A stretch of DNA of 64,000 bases from Clostridiales bacterium (lineage in GTDB: Bacteria > Bacillota > Clostridia > Christensenellales > Aristaeellaceae): contig SVHA01000003.1 of the NCBI GenBank assembly GCA_015056085.1, positions 1 through 64,000 of the forward strand. The letters are read 5' to 3'. The number at the start of each line of letters is the position of its first letter. Positions within the stretch are counted from its first letter, which is position 1. The translations under genes and the position numbers were made by a program. Of the stretch, positions 36,970-46,011 are shown piece after piece. The notes below the pieces were generated by a model. It was not told the origin of the DNA. It did no database searches and saw only the letters and a list, made by a program, of their open reading frames with translations.

Positions 36970-38730
36970 TTACTTCTTGATGATGCCTGCGCCGTACTTG
37001 CTCACCAGACGATCCCTGTCGCTGGCTGCCAGCACGATGGTCAGTTCCGTGCCTTCATCGGTGTAGTTTTCGCTGATGACCCTGCCCAGAGGACGGATCT
37101 GGCTCAGCACGCCATACTGGCTGAAGGGCAGGAAGAAGGTCACCGGAGCGTAGGTCTGCTGCAGCTGACGGGCAATCCTGTCCGCCAGTTCGTCCAGACC
37201 CTCGCCCGTTTTGGCAGACACCATCACGGCGCCGGGAATGGACGGCGCCACCGTGCCCAGGTCGCACTTGTTGATGACCTCGATGCGGGGCTGCTGGGTG
37301 GCGCCCAGTTCCGCCAGCACCTGTTCCACGGTATCGTGCTGCTTCATCATTTCGCTGCTGGCGCCGTCGGAGACAATCAGCAGCACATCCGCCAGGGCGG
37401 CCTCGTCCAGCGTGGAGCGGAAGGCGCTGACCAGCGTGTGGGGCAGTTTGCGGATAAATCCGACGGTATCCACCAGCAGGAAGGGCGTGTGCTCCGCCGT
37501 TTCCATGCGGCGGCTGACGGCGTCCAGCGTGGCGAAGAGTTGGTCCTGCACGTACACGTCGCTGCCGGTCAGGCGGTTGAGCAGGGTGGATTTGCCTGCA
37601 TTGGTGTAACCCACCAGCGCCACCACCGGCACTTCATTCTTTTCCCGGCTCTTGCGCCTGAGTTCCCGCTGCTTTTCCACCGCTTCCAGGCGGCGGCGCA
37701 GTTCCGTCATGCGCTCCCTGATGCGGCGCCGATTCATTTCCAGTTTGGATTCGCCGGGGCCTCTTGTGCCGATGCCGCCTGCAAGGCGGGACAGCACCAG
37801 ACCCTGGCCGATCAGCCGGGAGGACTGATACTGCAATTGAGCCAGTTCCACCTGCAGTTTGCCTTCTGCGCTGGCGGCCCGCTGGGCGAAGATGTCTAGA
37901 ATCAGCGTGGTGCGGTCCACCACCTTCACCCGGAGGATTTCTTCCAGATTGCGCACCTGAATGCCGGTCAGTTCCTCGTCAAAGATGCACACGTCCGCTT
38001 CCAGCGCCTGACACTGGCGACACAGTTCGTCTGCACGGCCCTTGCCGATGAACAGGGCGGTGTCCGGCTTGTCCCGCTTCTGCAGGAAGGCCCCCACCAC
38101 CTCTGCTCCGGCGGTTTCCGCCAGCCGGGCCAGTTCTTCCAGAGATTCATTGCTCTCAATGCCCATCAGGACGGCCCGCTCCGTGAGGTTTTCCGCCTTT
38201 TGGGCCGTTTCCCAGCCCACGATGCGGTCGCTTTCCTCAATCTGGCGCATCCACTCCCTGTCCGGGAGTTTGTACCAGCGCTGGGGTTCGTCCATGAGGA
38301 TGGTGCTGTTTTCTCCCAGGAAGGCCGCCTGCACAAAGGTGGCCTCGCCGTCCTTGCAGCCGATGGCCGCCATGGCGTCATAACGGAAAGCCCGCAGGGC
38401 GGACAAATCCACATCCGAGAGGCGCCCGTCGCCATTGGGGTGGGTGTGGATGCACCGCACGCAGGACAGGCGGTTTTCATTGCGGCGCAGGCGGTAATCC
38501 CGCAGCTCCACATCCCTGTCCGTACCCACGCTCACATCCACCACTTCGCCATCACGGGTGATATAAACGGCGATCTCCCGGTTCATCAGCCCGGTGAACT
38601 TCGCCAGCACCTGCATCAGGTCCCGGGGGAGGAAGGCGTCCTCCTCCGTTTCATACTGATACAATTGTGCCAGGGCGGCGATCACGGAATCCCTGATGCC
38701 CGTGAGGTTTCCATGAACTTCCTGCTTCAT
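36970..38730 (-). CDS. hflX: GTPase HflX with N-terminal JAMM-like domain
   Basis: Ribosome-associated GTPase of 586 residues, longer than the usual 420-430. Residues about 190-370 form the HflX N-domain with GGIGTRGPGESKLE near 320, then the G domain: VGYTNAGKSTLLN (G1), the DTVGFIRKLP (G3) and NKCD (G4). Residues 1-185 are extra and contain HTHPNGDGRLSDVD, which matches the JAMM metal motif HxHx7SxxD (H95, H97, S105, D108), with E52 as a possible partner Glu. HflX splits ribosomes under stress in other bacteria. The added domain may be a metallopeptidase or a nucleotide-binding relic. Confidence 0.92.
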   Translation of the reverse strand: MKQEVHGNLTGIRDSVIAALAQLYQYETEEDAFLPRDLMQVLAKFTGLMNREIAVYITRDGEVVDVSVGTDRDVELRDYRLRRNENRLSCVRCIHTHPNGDGRLSDVDLSALRAFRYDAMAAIGCKDGEATFVQAAFLGENSTILMDEPQRWYKLPDREWMRQIEESDRIVGWETAQKAENLTERAVLMGIESNESLEELARLAETAGAEVVGAFLQKRDKPDTALFIGKGRADELCRQCQALEADVCIFDEELTGIQVRNLEEILRVKVVDRTTLILDIFAQRAASAEGKLQVELAQLQYQSSRLIGQGLVLSRLAGGIGTRGPGESKLEMNRRRIRERMTELRRRLEAVEKQRELRRKSREKNEVPVVALVGYTNAGKSTLLNRLTGSDVYVQDQLFATLDAVSRRMETAEHTPFLLVDTVGFIRKLPHTLVSAFRSTLDEAALADVLLIVSDGASSEMMKQHDTVEQVLAELGATQQPRIEVINKCDLGTVAPSIPGAVMVSAKTGEGLDELADRIARQLQQTYAPVTFFLPFSQYGVLSQIRPLGRVISENYTDEGTELTIVLAASDRDRLVSKYGAGIIKK

Positions 38731-39800
38731 GCATTCTCCTTATTGGTTTGCGTTTCGTCCTTTTCCTGATGGTCAATGGGCTTGCGGCGCTTGCGCAGGC
38801 TGGAATACACCTGATCGCCGGCCCCCACCAGCAGGCACAGATAATAGGTCACAAAGCGCCACACCAGCAGCGCCACCGGCAGCACATTGTCGGCAAAAAT
38901 CCCCCTGAAATACATCAGGAAGCCGCCTTCCTGGGCGCCGGATGCACCGGGCAGGGGCGTATAGGACGCAGAGACAAAGAGCATATACGCCACGGTGAGA
39001 ATCTGATACCACGGCGTGCCGGACTGCCCCAGGGCATAGAACACGAACACCGGCACCAGCATCAGCGCCGTCATTTCCACCACGCTGATGACAAACTGAA
39101 TCAGCAGATGCAGCGGATGATGGATCAGGTCAAACAGGGATTCGTGGAAGTTGGCCACGGCTTTCATGCCCCGCTCGATCTTTTCCTCCGGGCGCTTGCA
39201 CAATTTGTGTCTGGCCAGGAAGCGAATCACCCAGCAGACGAACTTTTCCACCATCTTGCGGTTGAGCATCACCAGAATCACCAGCGGCACGGTGAAGAAG
39301 TTGATCACGCAGCCCAGGATGATCAGGCCATGGACGTGGCCCGTCTGCTGCAGGGCAAACTCACCATTGAGCACCCACAAAACCACCGTCATCAGCACCA
39401 GCGCCAGCTGATTGAAGAAGTACCTGGCCGTCAGCGCCGAGGTGGCAATGCCGCCGGGCACGCCCCGCTGATTCATCAGATACACCTGCATGGGCTGTCC
39501 GCCGGTGGAGGAGGGGGTGATGTTGGCATAATAGATGCCGGCGAAGGAGAAATGGGTCGCTGTGGACCACTTCACCCGATAGCCCTCCATGCGCAGGAAG
39601 GCGCACAGTCCGCCGCCTTCAGCGTACACATACACGGCGTAGCAGGCGATACACGCCAGCAGCCAGAAGGGATTCAGGCTCGCCAAAACGCCCCAGGCAT
39701 TGTCCAGTTCCTGGGAGGTGAACACGATCACCAGCACCGCCGCCACGGAGATCAAAATGACCGCCGTGGAGAGAATTTTGCTCCATTTATTCTGTTTCAA
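38727..39800 (-). CDS. YbhN/UPF0104 (LPG synthase-type) membrane protein
   Basis: Integral membrane protein of 357 residues, flippase-like domain of the lysylphosphatidylglycerol synthase/YbhN family. Key segments are FSFAGIYYANITPSSTGGQPMQVYLM near 85-110 and YTPLPGASGAQEGGFLMYF near 288-306. No C-terminal synthase domain is present, so it is not a full MprF. Start is TTG at 39800 with GGAGG 9 nt upstream. It overlaps hflX by 4 bp. Substrate unknown. Confidence 0.85.
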   Translation of the reverse strand: MKQNKWSKILSTAVILISVAAVLVIVFTSQELDNAWGVLASLNPFWLLACIACYAVYVYAEGGGLCAFLRMEGYRVKWSTATHFSFAGIYYANITPSSTGGQPMQVYLMNQRGVPGGIATSALTARYFFNQLALVLMTVVLWVLNGEFALQQTGHVHGLIILGCVINFFTVPLVILVMLNRKMVEKFVCWVIRFLARHKLCKRPEEKIERGMKAVANFHESLFDLIHHPLHLLIQFVISVVEMTALMLVPVFVFYALGQSGTPWYQILTVAYMLFVSASYTPLPGASGAQEGGFLMYFRGIFADNVLPVALLVWRFVTYYLCLLVGAGDQVYSSLRKRRKPIDHQEKDETQTNKENA

Positions 39801-39847
39801 TTCCTTGCACCTCCGGAATTTGCACAGATTTCACTGCTTATTTCTTC

Positions 39848-40216
39848 TTATTTCCTGGTTCTGAAAAGTTGCACCAGCATGAATCCCACAATGGTGGATT
39901 CCACCAGCACCGTCTGGCCGCTCTGGGTTTCCAGCACCCGCAAAAGCGGCAGCGCCCACTGGCCTTCCGCCGCCAGGCCCTGATAGACCACCGTGGCAGT
40001 CAGCAGCACCGTGGGCACCCACAAAAGCACCGCAAAGGGCTCCCGCCGCCTTGTGGCTCCGCTCAGCGGCAGCAGCAACGCCAGTCCCGCTCCCAGCACC
40101 ACGCCTTTTGCGGCGTTGGACCAAAAGCCCCAGGAGGACATCAGCGGCAGCACCAGACTCAGCACCCATGCCAGCGCCAGCGGCACCACCATCACCGTCA
40201 GTTTTCTCAGGAACAT
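39848..40216 (-). CDS. Small membrane protein, unknown
   Basis: A 122-residue protein with about four predicted helices. There is no family I recognise. It overlaps the end of trmD by 10 bp, with its ribosome-binding site AAGGAGG inside trmD, so translation is coupled. Shape resembles small four-helix membrane proteins near lipid genes, and a YbhN-like gene follows. Confidence 0.6.
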   Translation of the reverse strand: MFLRKLTVMVVPLALAWVLSLVLPLMSSWGFWSNAAKGVVLGAGLALLLPLSGATRRREPFAVLLWVPTVLLTATVVYQGLAAEGQWALPLLRVLETQSGQTVLVESTIVGFMLVQLFRTRK

Positions 40217-40938
40217 CCTTCTGCCTCCTTAAGCGCCCGGCGCTCCTTGTCCGTCAGTTGCGCCGTTTCCAGCAGGTCAGGGCGGAAGCGTCTGGTCGCC
40301 TTCAGGGACTCCATCCTGCGCCACGCCTTGATTTTGGCATGATCGCCGCTGAGCAGCACTTCCGGCACTTCCATGCCCTCCAGCACCCGGGGTCGGGTGT
40401 ACTGGGGGTACTCCAGCAGACCATCGGAGAAGGATTCCTCTTCGGGGCTTTCCGCACTGCCAAGGACGCCGGGAATAAACCGTGCCACGCAGTCGGTGAG
40501 CACCATGGCGGCCAGTTCGCCGCCGGTGAGGATGTAATCCCCGATGCTGATTTCTTCGTCGATGCAGGCGTCCAGCGCCCGCTGGTCCACGCCCTCATAA
40601 TGGCCGCAGAGCAGCACCAGTTCTTCTTCCATGGCCAGTTCCCTTGCCTTTTTCGTGGTCAGGCGCTGGCCTCTGGGGCCCATGTAGATGCGCTTGCCGG
40701 AGAAATTCTCCCCGGTCACGCTCTTCATAGCGTCCATGATGGGCTGGGCCAGCATCACCATGCCGGCGCCGCCTCCGAAGGGATAATCATCGGTATTCTT
40801 GTGCTTGCGGTCGGAAAAGGGGCGGATGTCCACGCAGGACACCTCAATCAGGCCCTGTTCCCGTGCCCTGCCCAGAATGCTGGAATTCAGCACGCTTGTG
40901 AACATTTCCGGGAAAATGGTCAGGATGGTGATTTTCAT
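40207..40938 (-). CDS. trmD: tRNA (guanine-37-N1)-methyltransferase TrmD
   Basis: Trefoil-knot methyltransferase of 243 residues, standard length, which makes m1G37 with S-adenosylmethionine. FPEMF is near the start, PFGGGAGMVMLAQP near 54-67, LLCGHYEGVDQRALD near 112-126, and the knot sequence EISIGDYILTGGELAAMVL near 130-148. It overlaps rimM by 4 bp in the classic rimM-trmD order. Confidence 0.97.
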   Translation of the reverse strand: MKITILTIFPEMFTSVLNSSILGRAREQGLIEVSCVDIRPFSDRKHKNTDDYPFGGGAGMVMLAQPIMDAMKSVTGENFSGKRIYMGPRGQRLTTKKARELAMEEELVLLCGHYEGVDQRALDACIDEEISIGDYILTGGELAAMVLTDCVARFIPGVLGSAESPEEESFSDGLLEYPQYTRPRVLEGMEVPEVLLSGDHAKIKAWRRMESLKATRRFRPDLLETAQLTDKERRALKEAEGCS

Positions 40939-41459
40939 GCTTCCTCCCAGACCGCCACTTCGTCAAGGCGCTCCGTCACCACGTCCATGCGGCGGGCAGA
41001 CACATCCACCTGGGGAAACACCGCCTTCAGCGCCGGCGCCATCATGGTGCCTTTGGGCGTTTTGAACACATAGGTGTCCACCATGCCGTGCTGCAGCACG
41101 TCCTGCAGCACACCGATGACCTCGCCCTTTTCGTTGACGGCCTCGCAGCCCACCAGGTCGGAAATGTATACCTCGTCTTCCCCCAGGGGGTTGGCATGGG
41201 CCCTGTCAATATACAGCTGCTCGCCCCGCCACTTTTCCGCATCCTCCATGGAAGTGCAGCCTTCCAGCGTCACATAGGCAAAGCCGTCATGCACCCGGGA
41301 GCACCTGGCAGCCACAGGGGTATACTCCTCGCCCTTTTTCACATACAGCGTCTTCCACAGGCGAAAATCATCCTGGTTGGCGGCAAAGGGCTTCACCTTC
41401 ACCTCGCCCCTGATGCCCTGGGGCTTGAGCACTTCGCCGATCATCAGGTAGTTGTTCAT
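40935..41459 (-). CDS. rimM: Ribosome maturation factor RimM
   Basis: A 174-residue RimM: KPQGIRGEVKVKPF near 13-26, then a PRC-barrel half with YISDLVGCEAVNEKGEVIGVLQDVL. It binds S19 and helps mature the 30S head. The ATG at 41459 follows GAGGTGC. It is separated from khpA by a terminator, so rimM-trmD probably also has its own promoter. Confidence 0.95.
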   Translation of the reverse strand: MNNYLMIGEVLKPQGIRGEVKVKPFAANQDDFRLWKTLYVKKGEEYTPVAARCSRVHDGFAYVTLEGCTSMEDAEKWRGEQLYIDRAHANPLGEDEVYISDLVGCEAVNEKGEVIGVLQDVLQHGMVDTYVFKTPKGTMMAPALKAVFPQVDVSARRMDVVTERLDEVAVWEEA

Positions 41460-41544
41460 CGTAGCACCTCGCTGGGTATCATTCTTCATCATACATCATA
41501 CCACAAGGAAGGGTTTCATGCATCACATTTTCAAAAAATTGTGC

Positions 41545-41583
41545 AAAAAAAGCAGGGGAAAGGCGCTGTGCCTTCTCCCCTGC
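41545..41583 (-). terminator. Terminator after khpA
   Basis: Minus strand: GCAGGGGAGAAGGC, 5-nt loop, GCCTTTCCCCTGC, then seven T. Ends the ylxM-ffh-rpsP-khpA unit. Confidence 0.92.
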
Positions 41584-41604
41584 TGATGTGCAACCGGCTG
41601 GCGG

Positions 41605-41832
41605 TTACTGAATTTCGACAAAAACAGGCTTGCTGTTCTTGGCGGTCGCAGCCTTGACCACCGCACGGATGGCCTTGGCGATGCGGCCCTGCTTTCCGAT
41701 GACCTTGCCCATGTCTTCCTCGGCTACATTCAGCTCCAGAATGATGGCTTCCGGGCCCTCGGTGGCATGGACGCTGACCTGGTCGGGATGATCCACCAGG
41801 GACTGCGCCACAAAGGTGAGCAGCTCTTGCAT
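41605..41832 (-). CDS. khpA: KH-domain RNA-binding protein KhpA
   Basis: A 75-residue single KH domain with the GxxG loop in MGKVIGKQGRIAKAIR. It sits between rpsP and rimM as usual in Firmicutes. In streptococci and bacilli KhpA pairs with KhpB (Jag) to bind small RNAs. Confidence 0.93.
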   Translation of the reverse strand: MQELLTFVAQSLVDHPDQVSVHATEGPEAIILELNVAEEDMGKVIGKQGRIAKAIRAVVKAATAKNSKPVFVEIQ

Positions 41833-41896
41833 GGAGATTTCCTTTCTGCAGTCGCTCAGGAAAGGGCGCTCCCCTCCCCCTTGCGCTGACGGACCA

Positions 41897-42205
41897 TTAC
41901 TTCTCGATGACGCCGGCCTTCTTCAGCAGCACGCGCACGGTGTCGGTGGGCTGAGCGCCGCAGCCGAGCCAATACTTGGCACGCTCGCCGTTGATCTTCA
42001 CGACAGCGGGAGCATGGGTCTTGTCGTTTTCCTTGTTGTTGGGCACGTTCACGCCGTTTTCATCCTTGACGCAGGTCATGGGATTGTAGTAGCCGATCTC
42101 CTCGATGAAGCGGCCATCACGGGGGCAGGCGGAGTCAGCGACGACAACACGGTAGAAGGGCTTCTTCTTCATGCCCATCCTCTTGAGACGAATCTTAACA
42201 GCCAT
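41897..42205 (-). CDS. rpsP: 30S ribosomal protein S16
   Basis: S16 of 102 residues, starting [21 protein letters not shown] and containing [14 protein letters not shown] somewhat longer middle loop ([18 protein letters not shown]) and a short tail. GAGGAGG precedes the ATG. Confidence 0.97.
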   Translation of the reverse strand: MAVKIRLKRMGMKKKPFYRVVVADSACPRDGRFIEEIGYYNPMTCVKDENGVNVPNNKENDKTHAPAVVKINGERAKYWLGCGAQPTDTVRVLLKKAGVIEK

Positions 42206-42291
42206 TGTGGTTCCTCCTCAAATGTTGCTATGTGGGGTATTTTGTATATGGAAATCATGCAGTTTTCTGCACGATACCACGCGTAGGGAAG

Positions 42292-43623
42292 TTATCTGCC
42301 GCCGAACATCTTCATCATCCGGCTGGCCTTGCCGCCCCGCATCTGGGAAGTCATCTGCTTCATCATCTGACGGGACTGCTCAAACTGGCGGATGAGCTGG
42401 TTGACGTCCTGCACCGTGGTGCCGGAACCGGCAGCGATGCGCTTGCGGCGGGAGGCGTTCAGGATGCCGGGATTCCGGCGTTCCTTGGGGGTCATGGAGC
42501 GGATGATGGCCTCGGGCTTCTTCATGGCGTTGTCGTCGATTTCGACGTTCTTGCCAGCCATGCCCGGCAGCATATCCAGCATGGACTTGAGGCCGCCCAT
42601 CTTCTTCATGGACTGCATCTGCTCCAGGAAGTCTTCCAGCGTCAGGTCGTTGGTCTTGACCTTGCGGGCCAGTTTGTCGACTTCCTTTTCATCGAAGGCT
42701 TCGGCAGATTTTTCAATCAGCGTCAGCACGTCGCCCATGCCCAGGATGCGGCTGGCCATGCGGTCAGGGTGGAAAGGCTCGATCTCGGTGAGTTTTTCGC
42801 CGATACCGCTGAACTTGATGGGCTTGCCCGTCACCGCTCGCACGGAGAGAGCCGCACCGCCGCGGGTGTCGCCGTCCAGCTTGGTGAGGATGACGCCGTC
42901 CACGCTGAGTTTTTCGTTGAAACTCTGGGCGACGTTCACCGCGTCCTGACCGGTCATGGCGTCCACCACCAGGAGGATTTCCTGGGGCTTGACGTTTTCC
43001 TTGATGCGGGCCAGTTCATCCATCAGTTCCGTATCAATGTGGAGGCGACCGGCGGTATCGATAATCAGCACATCCCGCTGATAATACCGGGCATACTCGA
43101 TGGCTTCCTTGGCGGTTTTGACCGGATCCTGCGTGCCCTTTTCAAAGACGGGCACCTTCACCTGCTCGCCCACCACCTGCAGCTGCTTGATGGCAGCGGG
43201 GCGGTAGATATCGCAGGCAGCCAGCATGGGCTTTTTGCCCTGCTTGGCCAGATAACCGGCCAGTTTGGCAGCCATGGTGGTTTTACCGGCGCCCTGCAGA
43301 CCGCAGAGCATATACACCGTCAGCGGGGAGGAAGAATAGGTCAGTTTGGCATTGCTGCCGCCCATGAGCTGGGTCATTTCCTCGTTGACGATCTTGATCA
43401 CCTGCTGGGCGGGCGTGAGGGAGGAAAGAATTTCCTGTCCCACGCACCGCTCAGTGACCTTCTTGATGAAATCCTTTGCCACGGCGTAGTTGACGTCGGC
43501 TTCCAGCAGGGCCATGCGTACTTCACGCATACCTTCCTTGACAGCCTGCTCCGTCATCTTGCCCCTGCCGGTCATTTTCCGCAGGGCGCCTTGCAGTTTT
43601 TCACTCAAGCCTTCAAAGGCCAT
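42292..43623 (-). CDS. ffh: Signal recognition particle protein Ffh
   Basis: SRP GTPase of 443 residues. N domain MAFEGLSEKLQGALRKM, G1 GLQGAGKTTMAAKL near 107, DTAGR, TKLDGD, and the Met-rich M domain ending in RQMMKQMTSQM and SRMMKMFGG. It binds signal peptides and 4.5S/SRP RNA and targets ribosomes to FtsY. The ATG at 43623 follows AGGAGG. The gene overlaps ylxM by 11 bp. Confidence 0.97.
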   Translation of the reverse strand: MAFEGLSEKLQGALRKMTGRGKMTEQAVKEGMREVRMALLEADVNYAVAKDFIKKVTERCVGQEILSSLTPAQQVIKIVNEEMTQLMGGSNAKLTYSSSPLTVYMLCGLQGAGKTTMAAKLAGYLAKQGKKPMLAACDIYRPAAIKQLQVVGEQVKVPVFEKGTQDPVKTAKEAIEYARYYQRDVLIIDTAGRLHIDTELMDELARIKENVKPQEILLVVDAMTGQDAVNVAQSFNEKLSVDGVILTKLDGDTRGGAALSVRAVTGKPIKFSGIGEKLTEIEPFHPDRMASRILGMGDVLTLIEKSAEAFDEKEVDKLARKVKTNDLTLEDFLEQMQSMKKMGGLKSMLDMLPGMAGKNVEIDDNAMKKPEAIIRSMTPKERRNPGILNASRRKRIAAGSGTTVQDVNQLIRQFEQSRQMMKQMTSQMRGGKASRMMKMFGGR

Positions 43624-43996
43624 TGCTTTCCTCCTGATCCAGCGCAATCAGCTGCTCCAGCATCTGTTCCGCTTCGTCATATCGCTTCAGGCGGAGGGCT
43701 TCCCGGCAGTTTTCCAGCCCCTCCTCCATGCGGGAGAACCGGGCGGCAACGCCGAGTTTGCGCTCCATGTCAAACAGTTTGTGGGCCGCACGGGTGAGCA
43801 GATCGTGTACGCCCTGGCGGCTGATGCCTGCCTCCTGGGCGATTTCCCCCAGGGACATATCCTCCTCACAGTGAAGGGTCAGCACTTCCCGCTGCTTGTC
43901 CGTGAGCATTCCGCCGTAAAAGGCCTGCAGCCATGCCAGTTCCACCTTGCGGTCGATTTCCTCGCTGGCCCTGTTTGCTGTGTGCTGATTCTCCAC
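43613..43996 (-). CDS. ylxM: YlxM-type putative DNA-binding protein
   Basis: A 127-residue helix-turn-helix protein: ILTDKQREVLTLHCEEDMSLGEIAQEAGISRQGVHDLL is the sigma-70 region-4-like part used by the YlxM/p13 family, always near ffh. GTG at 43996 is chosen because AGGAAGG lies just upstream; the longer frame lacks a site and crosses the promoter. It may affect the SRP pathway. Confidence 0.88.
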   Translation of the reverse strand: MENQHTANRASEEIDRKVELAWLQAFYGGMLTDKQREVLTLHCEEDMSLGEIAQEAGISRQGVHDLLTRAAHKLFDMERKLGVAARFSRMEEGLENCREALRLKRYDEAEQMLEQLIALDQEESNGL

Positions 43997-44039
43997 GGCG
44001 TTTTCCTTCCTGTCAAGGGGTTTCGATTGACACCAGATG

Positions 44040-44068
44040 ATTATACACGAACAATCCCCGCCTGTCAA
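44040..44068 (-). promoter_or_regulatory. Perfect consensus promoter for ylxM-ffh
   Basis: Minus strand: TTGACA (44068-44063), 17 nt, TATAAT (44045-44040). All twelve box positions match. The -35 lies in one arm of the hairpin at 44053-44094. Confidence 0.92.
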
Positions 44069-44094
44069 GGGGTTTTCCATGACAGGCGGGGATT
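44053..44094. terminator. 15-bp hairpin between pepV and ylxM
   Basis: AATCCCCGCCTGTCA, 12-nt loop, exact complement. It has a T-run on the plus strand and only ATTGTT on the minus strand, so it is a modest terminator for pepV while overlapping the ylxM promoter. Confidence 0.6.
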
Positions 44095-44106
44095 TTTTTG
44101 CAACTT

Positions 44107-45471
44107 TTATTGTGCCAGGCGCAAAAGGGCATTGGCGAAGATCTTCATGCTCAGCATCAGCTTGTCCAGATCGGCATACTCGCCGGCCTGATGGGCCAGA
44201 TCCTCGTCATCGGGGAAGGCCGCACCGAAGGCCACGCCCTGCTTGAGCACCTTGGCGTAGGTGCCGCCGCCGGTGGACAGCGCCATGGGCGGCAGACCGC
44301 TCTCCTCATGGTAGGCCGCCAGCAGGCTGGACACCAGTTCGCTCTCGGCGGGCACATGATGGGGCTCCTTCATGTCCACCACTTCAGGGGTGAAGCCAGG
44401 TAGGCGGGCAAGAGCAGCATCCCGCAATGCTTCCAGGTCAGCCGTCACCGGGCAGCGCATATCCAGCGTGGCAATCACTTTGCCTTCCTTCAGGTGCAGG
44501 ATGCCCATGTTGCAGGTCAGGGGACCGGAGACTTCATCCGCACAGGCGCAGCCCAGAGAAGCGCCGTCATGCTCCATGCCGTAGGCGTTGGCCAGGGTCA
44601 GCAGCGCACCCTTCACGCCCAGTTCCTTGAGGAGCAGCAGCATCATGCCGATGGCATTGCGCCGCCCTTCGGGATAGGCAGAGTGACCGGGAATGCCTTC
44701 CGCCGTCACCCACACGCCCTCCGCTGTCACTTCGGCGGTATAGGGCAGATTCGTCTTCCGAGCGTATGCCTCCACCGCTGCGGCCAGGGTTTCATCACCC
44801 GCCAGCAGGGCCTTGGCTTCGCCGGGAATCACGTTGATTCTTTCGCCCACCTGCATTTGCTTGACCTGCAGGCCTTCCGCAGAAACAGGGGCGCTCACGA
44901 ACATATGCAGCATGGCCTTTTCGGTGTTGATCACCGGGAAGGACGCATCCGGCGAGAAGCCGACTTCCGGCATATCCGCATGGGCGGCATAATAGGCCAT
45001 GTCCTCCCAGCCGGATTCCTCGTCGCAGCCCAGAATCATGCGGATGGTCTTCTTCAGCGGGACGCCGGCGTCCTTGATGGCCTTCATGGCGTACAGCGCC
45101 GCCAGAGAGGGGCCTTTGTCGTCGCTGGTGCCACGGCCGTACATCCGGCCATCGATGATCTCGGCCCCGAAGGGATCCACCTGCCAGCCGTCGCCTGCCG
45201 GCACCACGTCCAGATGGCCCAGCACGGCGATGGCTTCGTCGGATTCTCCCTTGAGGGTGATGTCGCAGGCATAGCCGTCAAAATCCCGCACGGCAAAGCC
45301 CATAGCAGCAGCATCTGCCATGGCCATGTCCAGCATCTTGCGGACTTCCTGTCCGAAGGGAGCGCCGGGCGCCTTGTCATCCTTCACGCTGGGCACCTGA
45401 ATCCACCGGGCCAGATCGGCAGTGAACTGCTCCCGGCTGCCATCAATCAGCTCATAAATTTTCTTGTCCAT
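44107..45471 (-). CDS. pepV: M20 dipeptidase PepV-like
   Basis: Metal aminoacyl-dipeptidase of 454 residues, family length. VLGHLDVVPAGDGW gives the first zinc His-x-Asp, RGTSDDKGP the bridging Asp, GCDEESGWEDM the catalytic Glu pair and STGGGTYAK the C-terminal region. It cleaves beta-alanyl and other dipeptides in lactic bacteria. Fits with the Opp importer in nitrogen supply. AAGGAGGAAG precedes the ATG. Confidence 0.93.
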   Translation of the reverse strand: MDKKIYELIDGSREQFTADLARWIQVPSVKDDKAPGAPFGQEVRKMLDMAMADAAAMGFAVRDFDGYACDITLKGESDEAIAVLGHLDVVPAGDGWQVDPFGAEIIDGRMYGRGTSDDKGPSLAALYAMKAIKDAGVPLKKTIRMILGCDEESGWEDMAYYAAHADMPEVGFSPDASFPVINTEKAMLHMFVSAPVSAEGLQVKQMQVGERINVIPGEAKALLAGDETLAAAVEAYARKTNLPYTAEVTAEGVWVTAEGIPGHSAYPEGRRNAIGMMLLLLKELGVKGALLTLANAYGMEHDGASLGCACADEVSGPLTCNMGILHLKEGKVIATLDMRCPVTADLEALRDAALARLPGFTPEVVDMKEPHHVPAESELVSSLLAAYHEESGLPPMALSTGGGTYAKVLKQGVAFGAAFPDDEDLAHQAGEYADLDKLMLSMKIFANALLRLAQ

Positions 45472-45491
45472 GTTTCTTCCTCCTTGCCCTG

Positions 45492-45782
45492 TCAGCCGTT
45501 GCGGGGGTCTCTCGACCGCTTTTTCGGCGCATCGGGGTCAATAAATTCAATCTCCAGGCGGTCAAAATGCACCTCGTCCATAAAGGCGTCCGGCAAAAAG
45601 CGGGTCTGACCGAACTCGTCCCAATCAAAGCTGTTCTTTTCCAGCCACAGGGGCACGGAAATGTCAAACTCATGGCACGCCTTTTCCAGGGCGTCCGTGG
45701 GGTCAATGCGGGTACAGGGGATGACCGTCTGCTGCACGATGCGCTGATGACGGATCGCCCTCACCCACAGGGCAGTTGCCAT
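45492..45782 (-). CDS. Conserved-looking small protein, unknown
   Basis: A 96-residue acidic soluble protein. I do not recognise the family. Visible features are an N-terminal strand-like WVRAIRHQRIVQQTVIPC, a DALEKACHEFDISVPLWLEKN helix-strand, and an acidic FDRLEIEFIDPDAPKK end. It has a strong AAGGAGG, its own promoter, and lies 20 bp before pepV, so the two form a unit. Confidence 0.75.
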   Translation of the reverse strand: MATALWVRAIRHQRIVQQTVIPCTRIDPTDALEKACHEFDISVPLWLEKNSFDWDEFGQTRFLPDAFMDEVHFDRLEIEFIDPDAPKKRSRDPRNG

Positions 45783-45815
45783 GGGGCAGTCCTCCTTGCA
45801 ATCTCATTCCTGCTT

Positions 45816-45844
45816 ATTATGCCACGAATCCCGCCCCTTGGCAA
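45816..45844 (-). promoter_or_regulatory. Promoter for small protein and pepV
   Basis: Minus strand: TTGCCA (45844-45839), 17 nt, CATAAT (45821-45816). Confidence 0.7.
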
Positions 45845-45936
45845 GCACGGCAGACGGTAAAATCCTCCTGTGTACAAAAAGAATACCGCTTTTCCTTCTC
45901 ACACCCGTCCGAAGGTACATCTTCCCTTGGAAAAAG

Positions 45937-45963
45937 AAAAAACCCGCCGGTTTCCCGGCAGGG
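45937..45963 (-). terminator. Terminator after binding-protein copy 1
   Basis: Minus strand: CCCTGCCGG, loop GAAA, CCGGCGGG, then six T. Confidence 0.82.
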
Positions 45964-46011
45964 AGAAAGAAGTTTCCGGGCAGGATGATACAGCCTGCCC
46001 GGAAGAAAAAC

